Below, one piece after another: positions 8,792 through 17,500 of a stretch of 64,000 nucleotides of DNA (positions are counted from its first letter, which is position 1; each line of letters begins with the position of its first letter). Where the stretch lies: assembly GCA_041659285.1 (NCBI GenBank), contig JBAZYO010000010.1, positions 148,078 to 212,077 of the forward strand, read 5' to 3'. Origin of the DNA: Vicinamibacterales bacterium. GTDB lineage: Bacteria > Acidobacteriota > Vicinamibacteria > Vicinamibacterales > UBA2999. A program made the position numbers and the translations under genes. The notes beneath the pieces are model-generated. The model ran no database searches. It was not told the DNA's origin and worked only from the letters and a program-made list of their open reading frames with translations.

Positions 8792-10087
8792 ATGACCACG
8801 GACGCCCCAGCGTTACCGGATTGCCTGGACAGCGGTCTCTTTGACTATCGCGATCCCAAGGGCGGGCACCTCACCGATCGGTGTCAGCCGTTTGCCGCCT
8901 GGGTTGACGCGTCGCGCCGGGAGGGCCTGTTCCCCTTCATTCGCCACCACAGCCACTCCCCTGACACGCACAGCGAGGTGGTTGATTTCGGGGGGCACCG
9001 CTACTCCGGGATCAACCTGGCTTCGCAAGACTATCTGGGGCTGGCGCGGCATCCTGACGTCATCGCCGCCGCCCGCGCGGCGTGCGAGGCGCACGGGACC
9101 CACAGCGCAGGCTCCGAGCCGATGGGCGGAGGGCTCGCGGATGGACAACTGCTTGAGCGGGAGCTGGCTGACTTCCTTCAGGTTCCTCACGTGGTGCTGT
9201 TTCCCACCGGTTGGGGGGCGGGATATGGCGCCATCAAGGCGCTCGTCCGCCCTTACGATCACATCGTCATCGATGCGCTCGCCCACGACTGCCTTCAGCA
9301 CGGTGCCCGGGCGACCGGCGCCACGGTGACGCCGTTTGCGCATAACGACGTCGCCAGCCTCGACAAGCGCCTTCGGCGCATCCGCAACCAGACAATTGCC
9401 GGCGCGATACTCGTGGTCACCGAGTCGCTGTTCTCGATGGACTCGGACCATCCGGACTTCACCGCTCTCGTTGCGGTATGCCGGGAACACGAGGCACAGA
9501 TCCTCGTCGACGTCGCCCACGACCTGGGAGCGATGGGGCCTGGTGGCCGTGGCGTTCTCGCCGAGGCCGGAGTAGTCAACGACATCGACGTGGTGATTGG
9601 ATCGTTCTCGAAATCGTTCGGTTGCCTCGGCGGCTTCGTCGCCACACGATCGCAGGCGGCGTCCTACTACGTGCGGGGATTCAGCGGCACCTACACCTTC
9701 TCGAACTACCTGATGCCGGCGCAGGTGGCAGCCGTCCGAACGGCGCTTCGAATCATCGGCTCAGAGGAAGGCGAAGGGCTTCGGCGACAGACGATGCGCA
9801 AGTCGCAGGTCTTGCGTGCCGCGCTTGCCGCCGAGGGATTTGAAGTGATGGGCCGCCCCTCGCCGATCGTCCTGCCACGAATTGGCTCGGAAGGAACCGC
9901 CAGGCTCGCGCAGCGTGAATGCCTGCGACGGGGCGTCATCGTCAACAGCATCGAGTTCCCGGCCTGCCGAAAGGGCGAAGCGCGTTTCCGCCTGCAGATG
10001 TCGCCGCGGCATCAGGATGAGATGCTGCCCACGGTGGCTGCTGTCGTCCGCAGAAGCGTTGACGATGCCTTGCTACAACGGCGCTGA
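8792..10087 (+). CDS. Alpha-oxoamine synthase (KAPA synthase / serine palmitoyltransferase-like)
   Basis: A pyridoxal-phosphate enzyme of 431 residues that would condense an amino acid with an acyl thioester, with loss of CO2. Family landmarks in order: NLASQDYLGLARHP, the glycine-rich HSAGSEPMGGG, LFPTGWGAGYGAIKAL, the substrate/PLP region DVAHDLGAMGPGG, and the Schiff-base lysine in IGSFSKSFGCLGGF. The ATG at 8792 is chosen over an upstream TTG. It faces, tail to tail, a three-gene operon of acyltransferase, desaturase and di-iron protein (54 bp between the two stops). That company suggests lipid or aminolipid synthesis rather than biotin synthesis. The amino-acid and acyl substrates cannot be read from the sequence. 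Confidence 0.85.
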   Translation: MTTDAPALPDCLDSGLFDYRDPKGGHLTDRCQPFAAWVDASRREGLFPFIRHHSHSPDTHSEVVDFGGHRYSGINLASQDYLGLARHPDVIAAARAACEAHGTHSAGSEPMGGGLADGQLLERELADFLQVPHVVLFPTGWGAGYGAIKALVRPYDHIVIDALAHDCLQHGARATGATVTPFAHNDVASLDKRLRRIRNQTIAGAILVVTESLFSMDSDHPDFTALVAVCREHEAQILVDVAHDLGAMGPGGRGVLAEAGVVNDIDVVIGSFSKSFGCLGGFVATRSQAASYYVRGFSGTYTFSNYLMPAQVAAVRTALRIIGSEEGEGLRRQTMRKSQVLRAALAAEGFEVMGRPSPIVLPRIGSEGTARLAQRECLRRGVIVNSIEFPACRKGEARFRLQMSPRHQDEMLPTVAAVVRRSVDDALLQRR

Positions 10088-10140
10088 GTGCGACGCAGAC
10101 GCGAGCACGCCTGCTTCCCGCACGCGCGCCGGCATTGACT

Positions 10141-10791
10141 TCACCGGCTTTCCAGCTGTTGCCGGACTGAGTGATCCAGTTCGCGCGCCGCGCCGTCATT
10201 GCCGTCAAGTGAGGTTCGCAAGAAGGGGGAGTCAATCGCCTCGAGGTACGGTGTGTCGTCGAGGTGCAGCACCATCGAGAACACGCGGCCAAACTGCGGA
10301 TGATCGATCCAGCCAAGGTGTGGCCGGTAGCCCAGCTTCAGGAAGAACGCAATCAACGGCGGATTACAGTCCATGAAACTGCGCCGCACGCCCGCAACAA
10401 GACCCTCCTTGTAGGAGAACCTGGCCAAGCGGAGGCTGAGATCGCTGCGGCGATACTCGGGGTGGACCATGAACTTGGTTGCGATCGCGGTGGCGAAAGG
10501 ATGACACGCGCAGTCGCCCATGCCATAGAGGTGCTCGTAATCGCCGACCGAGGACTCGCTGCTGAGCGTGGACATCAACGTGCCGATCACTCTTCCAGTC
10601 GTCGTTTCAACCGCGAGCGCGATCCGGGACCGTGCGGCGAGTGGATCGTGAAGCTCCTCAGCCCCTGATTCTGCGACGGCGCCGAACCGCTGCATCTGGC
10701 GGCAATAGATGTCGAACCAGAACCTGCGAACGGCCGGGAGCTGCGTCGCGGGATCCGCGAGGCAGACGCGTACTGAATCGGCAGTCTTCAT
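10141..10791 (-). CDS. GNAT-fold acyltransferase, possibly N-acyl amino acid synthase-like
   Basis: 216 residues from the ATG at 10791. That start overlaps the desaturase stop as ATGA, which decides it over an upstream alternative. The pattern FWFDIYCRQM near the N-terminus, the central KFMVHPEYRRSDLSLRLARF (acyl-CoA/ACP binding region) and DCNPPLIAFFLKLGYRP resemble FeeM-like N-acyl amino acid synthases and other GNAT-fold enzymes that use long acyl chains. In this operon it would transfer a fatty acyl group, perhaps to the amine made by the oxoamine synthase. An ordinary acetyltransferase remains possible. Confidence 0.65.
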   Translation of the reverse strand: MKTADSVRVCLADPATQLPAVRRFWFDIYCRQMQRFGAVAESGAEELHDPLAARSRIALAVETTTGRVIGTLMSTLSSESSVGDYEHLYGMGDCACHPFATAIATKFMVHPEYRRSDLSLRLARFSYKEGLVAGVRRSFMDCNPPLIAFFLKLGYRPHLGWIDHPQFGRVFSMVLHLDDTPYLEAIDSPFLRTSLDGNDGAARELDHSVRQQLESR

Positions 10792-11687
10792 TGCTGCGTC
10801 CGTGGCCGTTGCACGTCCCATGCGAGCCCAAGCGCTTCGAGGGCTCGAATCAGCAGCCACGTAACGTCAAGCTGCCACGCCGTCATGCCGTGCCTGGCGG
10901 AGTGCGGCACCGCATGATGATTATTGTGCCAGCCCTCGCCGAGAGCGAGCACTCCCAACACGGCGTTGTTGCGACTGTGGTCCACGGTCTCGAACGAACG
11001 CCGGCCGAAGGAGTGGCCGACGGAGTTCACGGCCCATGTGACGTGCTGCAGCGCGAAGATCCGGGAGAAGCCGGCCACCAGTACGGCTTGTCCTGCGGCG
11101 AACGGGTCGCGCGCAATCAGCCAATCGATCAACCCGGGACTGGCAAGCGACAAGCCGATCCACCATACGTAGTTGCGGTCAACGAAGCGGATGACTGAGT
11201 CGCGATACAAGTCGTTGGCATAGCGCCCACTGGCTCGCCAGCCAGTGAAGAACCACCCACACTGTGCGTGGGCCAGCGAGGCACAGAAACCCCGGAGCCC
11301 CGGTTGCCGGCCAAACGCGGGGCTGTGCAGGTCGCCGGGACCGTCGCTGTGCTGGTGGTGGAGCCGATGATCGGCCACCCATCCGAGTATGGGTCCCTGC
11401 ACTGCCATCGACCCGGCGACACCTAGCAGCAGCCGTGTCGGGGTGCTGGTGGCGAAGCTGTTGTGCGCGAACAGGCGGTGATAGCCGGCAGTGACGCCGA
11501 GCGCCGTGATGAGGTACAGGCCGGCCGCCAACCACACATGTCGCGGCTCGATCCCCCAGCGGATGATGGTGACGCTGGCGGTGATGGTGCCCAGAATCGG
11601 AATGAGCACGACCGCCGTGAGGACCGAACGCCACATTCGGAGCGCGCGCCCCTTGAGGACGACCAGGCCGTCCCTGGTTCCGTTCAT
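10788..11687 (-). CDS. Acyl-CoA/acyl-lipid fatty acid desaturase
   Basis: A membrane-bound di-iron desaturase of the stearoyl-CoA type, 299 residues. The three histidine boxes are complete: GYHRLFAHNSF (HX4H), DHRLHHQHSD (HXXHH) and GEGWHNNHHAVP (HXXHH). Hydrophobic segments flank box 1 (about 20-60) and lie between boxes 2 and 3. It would introduce a double bond into an acyl chain. Its start overlaps the stop of the di-iron protein gene upstream (ATGA), and its stop overlaps the start of the acyltransferase downstream (ATGA), so the three genes are translationally coupled. Confidence 0.9.
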   Translation of the reverse strand: MNGTRDGLVVLKGRALRMWRSVLTAVVLIPILGTITASVTIIRWGIEPRHVWLAAGLYLITALGVTAGYHRLFAHNSFATSTPTRLLLGVAGSMAVQGPILGWVADHRLHHQHSDGPGDLHSPAFGRQPGLRGFCASLAHAQCGWFFTGWRASGRYANDLYRDSVIRFVDRNYVWWIGLSLASPGLIDWLIARDPFAAGQAVLVAGFSRIFALQHVTWAVNSVGHSFGRRSFETVDHSRNNAVLGVLALGEGWHNNHHAVPHSARHGMTAWQLDVTWLLIRALEALGLAWDVQRPRTQQ

Positions 11688-12409
11688 CTCGACTCACCTG
11701 CCCGCTTGACGGCGTCCTTCCAGCCAGGCAACGGGTAGACGTGCCGAAACGCCTTGAAGCCAAAGATGATTTCGTCGGCGCAATGCGGGTACTGCCGGAC
11801 GGTCTGCAGAATGAGGTGGTCGACGACCTTCGCGTGCTTGATGTCCTCGGTAGCGTGGAACTCGACGTACTCCATGCCATCGGGCGTGTAGCCCTGGCTG
11901 GACAGCGACCCTTTCAGCAGTCCGGTCACGATCGGCGTCAGGCCCTCAAACAGGTACAGCGCACCGAGATAGGCAAACGGTAATCGCTTGTGCGCCAACA
12001 TTCGCCAAAACGCCGCCGTCGCGAACGCCGTGTGAGTCATCAACTGGCCGCGAACCTCACGCTCGTCGCCACCCATCGCCACGAAGTCGCGAGCTGCCAT
12101 CTCGCCGTGATCCCACTCCTCAGACTGGTGGATCAGCATGGTACGCACCTGCTTGGCGGCGAGGGAGCGCGGGAACTGCCCGATCACCGCGATGGTTGCC
12201 TCAATCACATCGGGCTGATACAGCGCAACCTCGCGGTAGACCTCGCGCAAGATCGCGCGCACGCGCTGCGGGTCGGCCGAGGGCTCTGTCAACTGTCGCC
12301 ACTCGTCCATCGCCTTGATTTCGACCAGCAGCGCGTCGATTGATGTCCTGAGACAGGCCAGTGTCGCCGCGGCGACATCGGGTGGATTGTCGGGGGCTCT
12401 TCCGTTCAT
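11684..12409 (-). CDS. Haem-oxygenase-like di-iron protein (iron-containing redox enzyme family)
   Basis: A helical protein of 241 residues of the haem-oxygenase-like di-iron oxygenase (HDO) family. Candidate metal ligands lie in HQSEEWDHGEMA and EYVEFHATEDIKHAKVVDH, the spaced E-H and E-D-H pattern of this family. HDO enzymes include oxidative fatty-acid decarboxylases and C-C or N-oxidising enzymes. First gene of a coupled operon with desaturase and acyltransferase, so it probably acts on the same acyl chain or amine. The exact reaction is unknown. A stem-loop (12447-12466) lies upstream in the leader. Confidence 0.7.
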   Translation of the reverse strand: MNGRAPDNPPDVAAATLACLRTSIDALLVEIKAMDEWRQLTEPSADPQRVRAILREVYREVALYQPDVIEATIAVIGQFPRSLAAKQVRTMLIHQSEEWDHGEMAARDFVAMGGDEREVRGQLMTHTAFATAAFWRMLAHKRLPFAYLGALYLFEGLTPIVTGLLKGSLSSQGYTPDGMEYVEFHATEDIKHAKVVDHLILQTVRQYPHCADEIIFGFKAFRHVYPLPGWKDAVKRAGESR

Positions 12410-12672
12410 CTTGGCACTGAGACGGACAGACGCAAGGAATTCCCATCCACCACGGCGGGGTGGTGGCTCAGGCGATTGCGGACGTGCGCCGGTTTAACGG
12501 TGTCGGCTGGCCCGATCGTGCCTTGTGCGCTGCTTGTTCCCCATGCAGAGAGCTGTGCGGCGTCGCCAGCAACCGCGACGTCATTGGGCACCGTAAGACA
12601 TTGGGGGTGAATGCAAACATCCGCGTGCTAGTACTCGTTCACGTCGCCCCAGTTGTTCTCGTCCGGGCAGCA
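12410..12672. other. Non-coding stretch upstream of the di-iron gene, with one stem-loop and a stray C-terminal codon run
   Basis: No convincing gene. Contains CCACCAC-GGCGGG-GTGGTGG (12447-12466), a 7 bp stem that may lie in the leader of the di-iron operon. On the minus strand 12628-12672 reads as CCPDENNWGDVNEY followed by a stop. That composition looks like a protein end, but it has no start and abuts exactly the broken methyltransferase copy at 12673. It may be the tail of a lost gene at the breakpoint. Confidence 0.4.
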
Positions 12673-12785
12673 ACACCGCGATGATGACCGCCGTGGCGGC
12701 GGCGAGGAGCACCCAGTCCGGCGGGGTCCGCGGCAGGACGGGAGTGTCGGACGCTGGGTATCGCGGACGCGGTCCGCCCTGCCAC
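12673..12785 (-). pseudogene. Fragment: 5' end and upstream region of an ICMT-like methyltransferase gene
   Basis: Matches 8616-8735, the start and upstream region of the methyltransferase gene at 8107. The first 31 nt are identical (8616-8646 and 12673-12703), and the rest is alignable with small gaps (GGTATCGCGGA is shared upstream). On the minus strand it encodes PDWVLLAAATAVIIAV, matching LDWVLLAVAAATAVIIAV, and then breaks off. The 8.8-12.6 kb cluster is thus flanked by one whole and one broken copy in direct orientation. Confidence 0.75.
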
Positions 12786-12856
12786 GCATCGCCTATCCGC
12801 AACGCGACTCAAGGCGGCTGGCGATGTGCAGACGGAAATCCGGCGTAAGTCTCACA

Positions 12857-13597
12857 CTACAGTTCGCAGGCCGCATGGGAGATCCCAGCGGCCTTTAACT
12901 GGTCGCAGATCCACTTTTCCAAGGTGAGGTCGAGCAGAACAAAGCGGGTCTTGTCGACACAACATTCCCTATCCAACCCCGCATTGGGAGCGGGCCCAAT
13001 ATGTAGTCCCGCAAGTTTGGCAGATCCGCTGCGGTCAGTCGTGAAGAGCCCGCCGCCGCTGTCATGCCCGCACGCGCGGCCAAGCAAGATGTTCGCCGTC
13101 CAGGCCGGCTGCTGACTGCACCCATCGGTCGGACTGCAGGCCGCCGTCAACGCGCCGACGGCGGCTTTGCGGACTCCCGCTGACGAGGGTGGTCTGCCAT
13201 AGCCCACAAGTCGCATCGTGGTGCCTGCGCTCACCGCCGAGGCATCGGGCCACACCGACATGCCCGCCGGTGCGGTCGGGTCCAGTTTCATCTTCCAGAT
13301 CGAGACACCGGCCGCCGCATTGTTGCCGATCAGTGTTTCCAGGGCAGCAAAGCCGCCCTTGTCGTCCTTCACAGCGTTCTTTTCCTCCAGTTGACAATGC
13401 GCAGTATCGGCGGTCAGGAGGATCGTGTCAGCGATCCTGACCGCCGAGCATCGTGTCTTCGCGTCGACCCAGACGACTTCTGCATGTCCCGCTTCGGTGG
13501 GGCCGTCCTGGAGCCTCTCCAGGATGTCGATCACGGCCCAGAGAAGCGCCACCAGCAGCAGAAGACCGACAAACTGCCATTTCTTCAGCTTAGCCAC
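12857..13597 (-). CDS. Membrane-anchored trypsin-like (S1 fold) protein
   Basis: 246 residues. One N-terminal helix (about 8-26, FVGLLLLVALLWAVIDIL) would anchor it with the domain outside the cytoplasm. The chymotrypsin fold is suggested by CSAVRIADTILLTADTAHC, equivalent to the cysteine-to-AAHC block with the catalytic His, and by CGHDSGGGLF for the catalytic Ser. The Asp block appears as SIWKMKL where DIALLKL is usual, so the Asp may be missing. One residue (H) lies inside the GDSGG motif. Eight or more cysteines suggest disulfides. Last gene of the sigma/CHAT operon, 9 bp after the unknown protein. Possibly an inactive or regulated protease. Confidence 0.65.
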   Translation of the reverse strand: MAKLKKWQFVGLLLLVALLWAVIDILERLQDGPTEAGHAEVVWVDAKTRCSAVRIADTILLTADTAHCQLEEKNAVKDDKGGFAALETLIGNNAAAGVSIWKMKLDPTAPAGMSVWPDASAVSAGTTMRLVGYGRPPSSAGVRKAAVGALTAACSPTDGCSQQPAWTANILLGRACGHDSGGGLFTTDRSGSAKLAGLHIGPAPNAGLDRECCVDKTRFVLLDLTLEKWICDQLKAAGISHAACEL

Positions 13598-13606
13598 GAC
13601 GGCCCA

Positions 13607-14479
13607 CTAGTCCTCGTAGCGCATACCAAAGCACTCACCGCTCGTCTGCTTGTAATCGAGACATGCATTCTTTGGATCGAACTCCGGCACGCGGAATCTC
13701 CATGGGAGCAGCGAATACAGCACGAAATGATCGAAGGATGGGGTCGAGTGATTCGGATCATCCAGTGAAAGGACCCACACGTCCAGATCCGTGGTGTCGA
13801 AACGAATCATCGTTCTGGACGCTGGCCTGTGGATCGTGATTGCGGGTTCGAACACAACGGTCTTCTCGAAGAGGAGCGCATCCGAGTAGGCCTTAGGCCC
13901 GTCGCCTGGAAACAAGCTGATGGGAATCTGGCCAGAATTGGGTTCGAGCGGAGTGGTCGAACTGAGGGTTCCCTCGCCGAGCACGAAGCGGGCGGCGATG
14001 TGGGGGCTCGTACGCCAGTACGGAGCCAGTTCCAATCCTGGAGCGGCGACGTTGGCACTGGGGATCCACTCGATGCTCTTCCAGTCCGTCTTGTCGAGGT
14101 TGCATCCCTTGACGGAATCACGGTTCGGCGTTCCGCGAATCACCGTGAGCTTCTTCGAAATATCATTGGCGAGCGAAACGGTCGCACCGCTGAGTGACCA
14201 TCCGACAAATCCAGCGACGCTGGTCGCACCGCCCAGCCAGTTCGCCCGGATGGCCCCTTCCAGGGGGAAGCGTTGGTCCGGTCCCTCCACCTCCTTGACA
14301 CTTGACTCTTTGACGACAAGCAATGGCAGGTGACTGCCGACGTCCTTGACGAGATCGCGATGAGCGTCTGCCGCCGATGGGTCTATCAATGCCACCTCTC
14401 CTGCGGCGTAGCCCTTCTCGACCCCAGTCGTGGAGAGATGGAGGAACGTAAGGCCGGCGAACCTGATGCGTACGGACAT
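13607..14479 (-). CDS. Unknown protein of the CHAT/sigma operon
   Basis: 290 residues from the ATG at 14479, which has AGGAG 8 nt upstream; an earlier in-frame ATG lacks one. No signal peptide, membrane helix or known domain is recognised. The sequence looks like a beta-rich globular protein (SVRIRFAGLTFLHLSTTG at the start, WVLSLDDPNH near the end). Three late cysteines are present. It lies 32 bp after the CHAT protease gene and 9 bp before the trypsin-like gene. By position it could be a substrate or partner of either protease, as other CHAT proteases cut proteins encoded beside them. That role is inference. Confidence 0.6.
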   Translation of the reverse strand: MSVRIRFAGLTFLHLSTTGVEKGYAAGEVALIDPSAADAHRDLVKDVGSHLPLLVVKESSVKEVEGPDQRFPLEGAIRANWLGGATSVAGFVGWSLSGATVSLANDISKKLTVIRGTPNRDSVKGCNLDKTDWKSIEWIPSANVAAPGLELAPYWRTSPHIAARFVLGEGTLSSTTPLEPNSGQIPISLFPGDGPKAYSDALLFEKTVVFEPAITIHRPASRTMIRFDTTDLDVWVLSLDDPNHSTPSFDHFVLYSLLPWRFRVPEFDPKNACLDYKQTSGECFGMRYED

Positions 14480-14511
14480 GTGCGAACTCCTCAGTGTTGA
14501 GAATGGTGGCG

Positions 14512-17500
14512 TCAACTACTCGCAATGAGCACGAATCCACTCCACCAGTTACTGGTCGACGAGCGTTGCTTGGCCAGACGCTGGGCATTGGCAAGGGCAC
14601 AGGAAGCGTCCATTCCTGATGCGAGAGCCCGATGAAAGTCCAACATCAATGTTGCGGTCAGTTCATCCGGAATGTCCCAGACGGTGACCAGCACTTGCTG
14701 CACGCCGGCCGCGATGAAAGGCCTTGCGAGGTTCATGAGAACCTCGCCCCGCGTAAACGGTCCGCGGGCCGTCTGGCAGGCTGCGAGCACGACCAAGCGC
14801 GTCCGGCTGAGCCCGGGCCCCAAGAGCGCACTGACGTCCAAGGGACGGCCCGTAGCGGGATCGCTAATCGCCAGGGTCATCCGATCCGCGTACCGGCCAT
14901 CGGCCATCGCATGCATCGCGATGTGAATCACATCGGCTTCCCGAAGCGCTGCCTGGAGGGCACGAGTGTCGAGGTTCCCGTCGAGCACTCGCGATCGGTG
15001 ATATAGGCTGGCGATCGCGTGCGCCTCCGACCGAGCACCAGGAAGAGCCGGCGAGTCGCGGCCCACACGGTCGGCCAGGAAAACGGCGAGGGCATCGGGG
15101 CGTGCCGGCGCCGCCGCTCGCAGTGCGTGGCTGTACGCACTCACCACCGTTGGTGCGATCGTCAGTGACGGTTGATCGGCAAGGACGCGACCGGTATTTC
15201 GGTCTCGAAGCCCGGCGAACGGGATGCTCTGGGTGTTCCAGTCAGGCACGACCACGAGATGATCGTCAGCTGAAAGGCGATGGGCCAGCGGGCGGATCAT
15301 CGCGTCAAATGCTTCCTCGAGCTGGCCGGTGGTCGGTGGGCTTCTTCGGTTGGCCAACGCCCTCAGCCCCGTCACATCTTCCAGATGCCTGAATTCAAGG
15401 CCTGAATCGGTGATTAACCACGAGAAAAGGCCCCTGTCTGACATCAAGAGGCAGAGCACTGCGTGACGGGACGGCAGCGACGTCAACGTCAGGTCGTGCA
15501 ACACCGAATCGTCGGATGCGCTTTTCACGACTCGCGCCCGGCCCCGCTCTGCCCATGCCAGCCCTTCTTCGGGTCGCTGCAGATCCAGTGCCGACACGCC
15601 GACGATTTCTGAATACAGATCCCATGCCCGGTCGAGGTACGAAATGCGTTGCGCAGCCTCCTGTAGACGCGCGCGCTTAGACTCCAGTGCCTCGATTCCC
15701 AACGCGAACTCGTCACGCGCTTCCACGAAACGCCCCTGGCGACGCATTGCCGTTCCCCGCAACAACCGCAGGTGCGCGATCCGATACTCCGAAGAAACCG
15801 CGTCGATGTTCGCTCTGGCTTTCTCGGACCACAACAGGCTGTCCGCACTGTCGCCTTCACCCGCACGCATTTCTGCCATCGCGATCCAGGCGTCGCCCGT
15901 CAGACGCGTCCGTAAGTTCGGGTTCGTCACTGATGGCTGCAGATCCACGGCGTGCTGAAGGAACGGATTCGCTTCTTTGAATCGGCCGGCCGCGACAAGT
16001 GCCCTGCCGGCTCCAACTGCTGATTCGAACTGATAGTTCACTGACTTCTGGGCACGCGCGAGGGCACCGGATTCCGCGAAAAAGTTGTACGACGCCATCC
16101 CGGCGCCCATGCTGTGCGCCGTATACCCGGGAGCGGTGAGCACCGCCTGGACCTTTCGATACTCGCGCACTTGGTCTATGTCGGCGAGGGCCTGCCGGTG
16201 ATGCATCCAGGCGTTGTCATTCATGCCGAGGTAGCCGAACGCCTCGGCCATTGACTGGTGCATCGCGACGGTGTTGTCTTTCTCCGGTAGGGCCTGATAG
16301 ACATCAAGGGCGACGCTGTAGAGTTGGATCGCCTCGCCAAACCGTGCCTGCTGAAAGCGCACCGCAGCGATATTCCACTGCAGACGAGCCCACAGCGACG
16401 TCTTCTCCTCGATCGCGCCACTGCGCTGCAAGATCTCCGTCTCTCGCTCCACACCCTCCAGATCTGACGCGAAAAAGCGGGCCGCGATTCCGTACTGCCG
16501 CGCCCACCAATGCAAGGGGCTTCCGTGCGCTTTCAAGACTGCGCCTGCAGCTTGAAACATCGGGCCGAATTCCTGCGGGGAACTGCGCGCATAAGCGGCG
16601 CGCGCCGCTTTCCACGTGATGTGCGCTTGAGCGAGCTGGAGCCGCGATGTCACCGGCGCCTTCTCGACGACCTCGACAGCGGCCAGGGTCGGCCGTTCGC
16701 CCCGCAACGAGAGGCACTCTGCAACGGCGCGCGCCCGTTGCAGCCAGTGGCGTGCGGCGGCCTCGTCGGCGAGCCTGACTGCGTCCCCCCAGGCCGGCAG
16801 AAAGTAGTCCTCGACCAGTTCACGTGCAAGTTGACCGTCACGACCCACCTCGCGGCAAGTCGAGGCGACATCGGCAGATTCGAATCGAACAAGCTCGATC
16901 TGATAGTCGCGAGGAGTCCAGGCGCCGATGGTCGAAGACAGCCGCCGCCTCGCTTCGTCCGCCCAGCGGGATTCGGCGTCCACCTCGAGGAAGGCGCGCC
17001 ACGCGCTTTGCGCCTGGTTCTTCAGGTTGAAGCGTTCGAGGATCAATGCCTTATTGAACAGGGCTTCCGGCAGTCGGGGCTGGTCCAGCAGAACGCGCTC
17101 CACCAGGTCCAGCGCTTGCACCAACTCTTCGTTACGAGCGGAACTTTCGGCGCGACCGAAATGGGCGGCAGACAGGTCCGCCAGCACCTCGGCGCTCGGC
17201 TCCAGCGCGTACGCGCTCTCCAGATTCGACACCGCCTCATCGAATCTACTCATAGTGGCCAGCGCAACGCCCCACGCGTGGAGGTTCTCTGCGCTCGGAT
17301 CCTGCTGCGCCTTCTTCTGCAGCTCACCCGCTGCCGCCAGCAACGCGAGATTCTGCTGCGACAGATCGCCAGGTCCGCGCGTCACCGATCGCAACGGACC
17401 GTACTTGAACCCGCCGCTCAGCCGCGCCTCGATGTAGCGCTCCTCGCCGACTGCCGCGACAAGTTTCGCAAGCTGCGGATCGACGGCTACTCCGCCAGTC

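Noticed and set aside
12406..12591. 61-codon minus-strand frame upstream of the di-iron gene
   Set aside because: No ribosome site, no recognisable composition, and it overlaps the leader and start of the di-iron gene.
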